Below are positions 61,591 through 64,000 of a DNA stretch of 64,000 nucleotides, one piece after another (position 1 is the first letter of the stretch; every line of letters begins with the position of its first letter). The position numbers were made by a program, and so were the translations under genes. Origin of the DNA: Symbiodinium natans. Taxonomy: Eukaryota > Sar > Dinophyceae > Suessiales > Symbiodiniaceae. The stretch is from contig CAJNDS010002309.1 in assembly GCA_905221605.1 (NCBI GenBank), positions 436,913 to 500,912 on the forward strand. The letters run 5' to 3'. Under the pieces are notes generated by a model. It made no database searches. It saw nothing but the letters and a program-made list of their open reading frames with translations, and was not told the origin of the DNA.

Positions 61591-61924
61591 AACCTACGCC
61601 CTGCGATTAGGGTTTAGGGTTTAGGGTTTGGGGTTTGGGGTTTAGGGTTTGGGGTTTAGGGTTTAGGGTTTAGGATTTAGGGTTTGGGGTTTTGGGTTTA
61701 GGGTTTGGGGTTTAGGTTTTCGGGTTTAGGGTTTAGGCTTTAGAGCCTTGGGGTTTAGGATTGTCCTGCCATGGCTGAAGGAACACTCCCTAAACCCTAA
61801 ACCCTAAACCCTAAACCCTAAACCCTAAACCCTGAACCCTGAACCCTGAACCCTAGACCCCAAACCCCAAACCCCTGAACCCCCAAACCCCTAAACCCCT
61901 GAACCCTGAACCCTGGACCCTAAA

Positions 61925-61998
61925 CGATGGGTGCTGGGGTTTTCCTGTGTAATGCGGCACCGCGGCGTCCCGAACTCGAAACCATGTGGGGCGTGGAC
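61925..61998 (-). CDS. Candidate exon with FGTP motif
   Basis: CACGCTTTTCAG| leads into VHAPHGFEFGTPRCRITQEN then P. Textbook acceptor. FGTPRCRI compares with FGTPKFMRL at 52552-52615. Confidence 0.46.
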
Positions 61999-62197
61999 CT
62001 GAAAAGCGTGGGTTTTTGGTGTTCAGTCCTGAGGTTTTAGGGCTTAGGGTTTAGGGTTTAGGGTTTAGGGTTTAGGGATGTTTAGAGATGTTTAGGGGGT
62101 CATCGGGCCTTCTGAGCCCAAAAAAACCCTTTGAATCAGACCCCTTGAGCTCGATGAGGGGCTCTGAATGTGAACGATGTACTGGTTCAAAGTAAGC

Positions 62198-62405
62198 ATT
62201 GAGGGAATTAAGTACCTTACATCCCCTTGTACATACCCTTTCAGGGCCTCTATAGGGTAGCTAATTCCCTTACTACAACGACAACGATACTCCTTAGGTA
62301 AGCGTAAGAAATGAGGGAGCTAGGAACCTTCCATCCCCCTGTAAATATTCTATAGGGTACCTAATTCCCTCATTGCCTACTAGACAGAAGGTATACTCCT
62401 TAAGC
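62198..62405. mobile_element. Two tandem family B elements
   Basis: Copies at about 62200-62280 and 62308-62391, each followed by TACTCCTTA-[AG]G-NAAGC. The pair therefore arose by tandem duplication of an element with about 25 bp of flank. Arms are AATGAGGGAGCTAGG and TACCTAATTCCCTCATT. Confidence 0.78.
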
Positions 62406-62699
62406 AAGCCGTATCGCAGTGGCTCTCTTGCGGGGGTGTTGATAGGCTTTCTGCTTCGGATTTCAGGGCTTAGGACAGGTCAACCCAACACCCTGAACCC
62501 CTGAAGCCCTCCAACCCTAAACCTTGCAGCTGAACCCCCAAACCTCAAAGACCTACAGCCCTACCGATCTCAACGTCGACTGACAGAAGTCTCTGGACCA
62601 AGATTCGAGGGTTTTTGGTTTATAGGGCCACGTTGTCTTAGGGTTCAGAGTGTACTGTGCGGCTGCCTTGGGGGCCTCCTTCCGGAAAAACCCTAAACC

Positions 62700-62894
62700 C
62701 TAAACCCTAAATGGGGGATTAATTACTCCGCTAGCCGGCGTAGGAAAAGCGACACCTGCAGGAACTCCGCTACCCCGCAAGCGCATTCTACTGCAGGATG
62801 TTAGCTTGGGGGCGTAGGGTTTCAGGGTTTGAAGGGCTTGGGTAACCTCAACCCTAAACCATAACCTGCAAACTCCAGGATTCAAGGCCCCCAA
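62700..62894 (-). CDS. Weak possible exon
   Basis: 64 open codons, but half are degenerate CCCTAAA translation. The unique part (KLTSCSRMRLRGSGVPAGVA) is unconvincing. Kept only to mark the repeat-free stretch 62700-62800. Confidence 0.15.
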   Translation of the reverse strand: MGALNPGVCRLWFRVEVTQALQTLKPYAPKLTSCSRMRLRGSGVPAGVAFPTPASGVINPPFRV

Positions 62895-62985
62895 AAGGCC
62901 ACGGAATTCATCGTGACTATTGTTGCATAATGATTAAGAACGGAACATGATAATATCTGACGGTCATGATACTAGTGGCGCACGA

Positions 62986-63101
62986 TTACTACTTGTTTAA
63001 GAACCCCCCCCACCCCCGCAAAAAAAGAAGATGCATAATCCCAAAATTGCTCTTACAAAGAGAATCGCTTTGAATTTTTGAGGGCTCTTCAGCATCTAGT
63101 A
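62986..63101. mobile_element. Family C TIR element, copy 3
   Basis: Arms TTACTACTTGTTTAAGAACC and AGGGCTCTTCAGCATCTAGTA. It borders the exon 63096-63192, whose stop or donor falls in the arm. Confidence 0.78.
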
Positions 63102-63192
63102 AACGAGTTTGACATCGATGGGGCCCCGCACGCCCACTTGGCCATTCCGATTGGCACCGAGCTCGGCATTGAACCAAATCTGGAGCACGGTC
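63096..63192 (-). CDS. Candidate exon ending at a family C element
   Basis: CCCGAAG| leads into VLQIWFNAELGANRNGQVGV then RGPIDVKL. It then meets either TAG at 63096 or a donor CTC|GTTTAC at 63104/63103. Both lie in or at the terminal repeat of the family C element (62986-63101). The element thus supplies the stop or the splice site. Confidence 0.5.
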
Positions 63193-63215
63193 CTTCGGGG
63201 GGGGTTGAGGGTTGT

Positions 63216-63540
63216 TTAGGGTTTAGGGTTTAGGGTTTAGGGTTTAGGGTTTAGGGTTTAGGGTTTAGGGTTTAGGGTTTAGGGTTTAGGGTTAGGGTTT
63301 AGGGTTTAGGTTTTCAGGTTTGGGGTTTCCCTAACCCTGAAGGCCAAAGGCCCTAAACCCTATCAGTTTGGGTGCAGAACCACGCCATCGCAAAAGGGAC
63401 TCCATACGTAGGGTTTAGGGTTTAGGGTTTAGGGTTTAGGGTTTAGGGTTTAGGGTTTAGGGTTTAGGGTTTAGGGTTTAGGGTTTAGGGCTTAGGGTTT
63501 AGGGTTTAGGGTTTAGGGTTTAGGGTTTAGGGTTTTAGGG
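63216..63540 (+). repeat. TTTAGGG arrays around a micro-island
   Basis: Two arrays (63216-63320 and 63412-63540) flank about 90 bp that includes a short CCCTAAA stretch. Confidence 0.93.
63362..63409 (-). CDS. Possible micro-exon
   Basis: Reads YGVPFAMAWFCTQTD between a CCCTAAA tract and a TTTAGGG array. PFAM is shared with 55022-55084. No AG at the acceptor side, so support is weak. Confidence 0.27.
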
Positions 63541-63544
63541 CTTA

Positions 63545-63780
63545 GGGTTGAGGGATAAGAGTAAGAAGGAGAAGGGGCAATGAAAGATGGGGTCGCTTTT
63601 GGGGCACTTGTAACTCCACTTCGTCCCCTTCTGAGGCCGCCCAATACTGCAAGAAGGGGAATCCGAACCCAAAGCGAGAGCCCAAAAGGAACCAGCAGAA
63701 TCGAAGGGAGAAAGGAGAAAGAATGAGCCCTAAACCCTAAACCCCAAGGAACTGCCACATGAACGGATTTCAAGTGGGGC
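63545..63780 (-). other. Island without a convincing gene
   Basis: A minus frame is open for 86 codons, but much is Ser/Pro/Leu low complexity and it reads through two telomere-type tracts. No splice sites noted. Confidence 0.3.
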
Positions 63781-63907
63781 TGAGGGCTAGGAAATGAGTC
63801 TCAATATGTGCGAGCTGACTTAGGTTACGACACCTGTTGGTACCCTTAAGGGGCATACAATGACCGAGACGCAGAAGCGGTCCATAATCGAGCTCGGCCC
63901 CGACCCC

Positions 63908-64000
63908 GGGTTTAGGGGTTTAGGGGTTTAGGGGTTTAGGGGTTTAGGGGTTTAGGGGTTTAGGGGTTTAGGGGTTTAGGGGTTTAGGGGTTTAGGGGTT
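63908..64000 (+). repeat. TTTAGGGG (8-bp) array, runs off the window
   Basis: Perfect 8-bp units to the last base. It continues beyond the window. Confidence 0.94.

Noticed and set aside
1-64000. tRNA, rRNA, snRNA or spliced-leader RNA genes
   Set aside because: I saw no tRNA box A/B pairs, rRNA core motifs or a dinoflagellate spliced-leader sequence while reading. A tRNAscan or Infernal run would be decisive.

Overview
This 64 kb window looks like nuclear DNA of a protist. By eye about half of it is telomere-type repeat: TTTAGGG/CCCTAAA and variants (TTTGGGG, TTCAGGG, TTTCGGG, TTTAGGGG, GGTTTAGAG, CCCTTAAA and others). There are dozens of interstitial arrays on both strands. Between them lie islands of complex sequence, mostly 50-250 bp. 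There are no bacterial operons and no rRNA or tRNA genes that I can see. TTTAGGG telomeres, many short TIR elements, possible GC splice donors and one intron-free WD40 gene with near-identical blades fit a dinoflagellate best. Another alga or alveolate with TTTAGGG telomeres (chromerid, pelagophyte, haptophyte) is possible. The assignment is an inference.

Only one complete gene is clear: a seven-bladed WD40 protein on the minus strand at 36608-37627. Elsewhere the islands behave like exons of split genes. Many carry one open, protein-like frame, usually on the minus strand, bounded by AG| and |GT. Several are whole-codon exons (3036-3095, 26119-26187, 31208-31288, 35106-35186, 60536-60604). 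A few peptide motifs recur with different codons (YRVSxL at 5103-5168 and 5456-5551; N[KG]SNPV at 13988-14087 and 34338-34384). One or more large minus-strand genes with short exons and telomere-repeat introns is therefore the working model. A 30-codon open frame is not significant alone, so single exon calls are tentative. Exon edges without a stated splice site are approximate. A few plus-strand exon candidates also occur (2038-2140, 6025-6141, 44124-44235, 47727-47966).

A second layer is a swarm of short (about 70-260 bp) terminal-inverted-repeat elements in at least ten families, labelled A to M here. Family A has 8-bp target duplications. Family F copies carry telomere-repeat tracts in their middle. 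Some families sit exactly at exon edges, as expected of intron-making (introner-like) elements. The clearest case is a 237-bp insert (element plus CCCTAAA array) flanked by a perfect 21-bp duplication inside one open exon at 16644-17016.

Layout: 1-6.5 kb, large arrays with exon islands; 6.5-17.3 kb, dense minus-strand islands; 17.3-22 kb, islands plus TTTAGGGG and TTTAGGGGG arrays; 22-23 kb, a poly-G block and a 21-bp satellite; 24-35 kb, elements and scattered exons; 36.6-37.6 kb, the WD40 gene; 38-50 kb, exons, elements and degenerate CCCTAAA fields; 50-64 kb, arrays, exon islands and many elements. Stretches not listed are telomere-type repeat, or short unique spacers in which I see nothing I can name.
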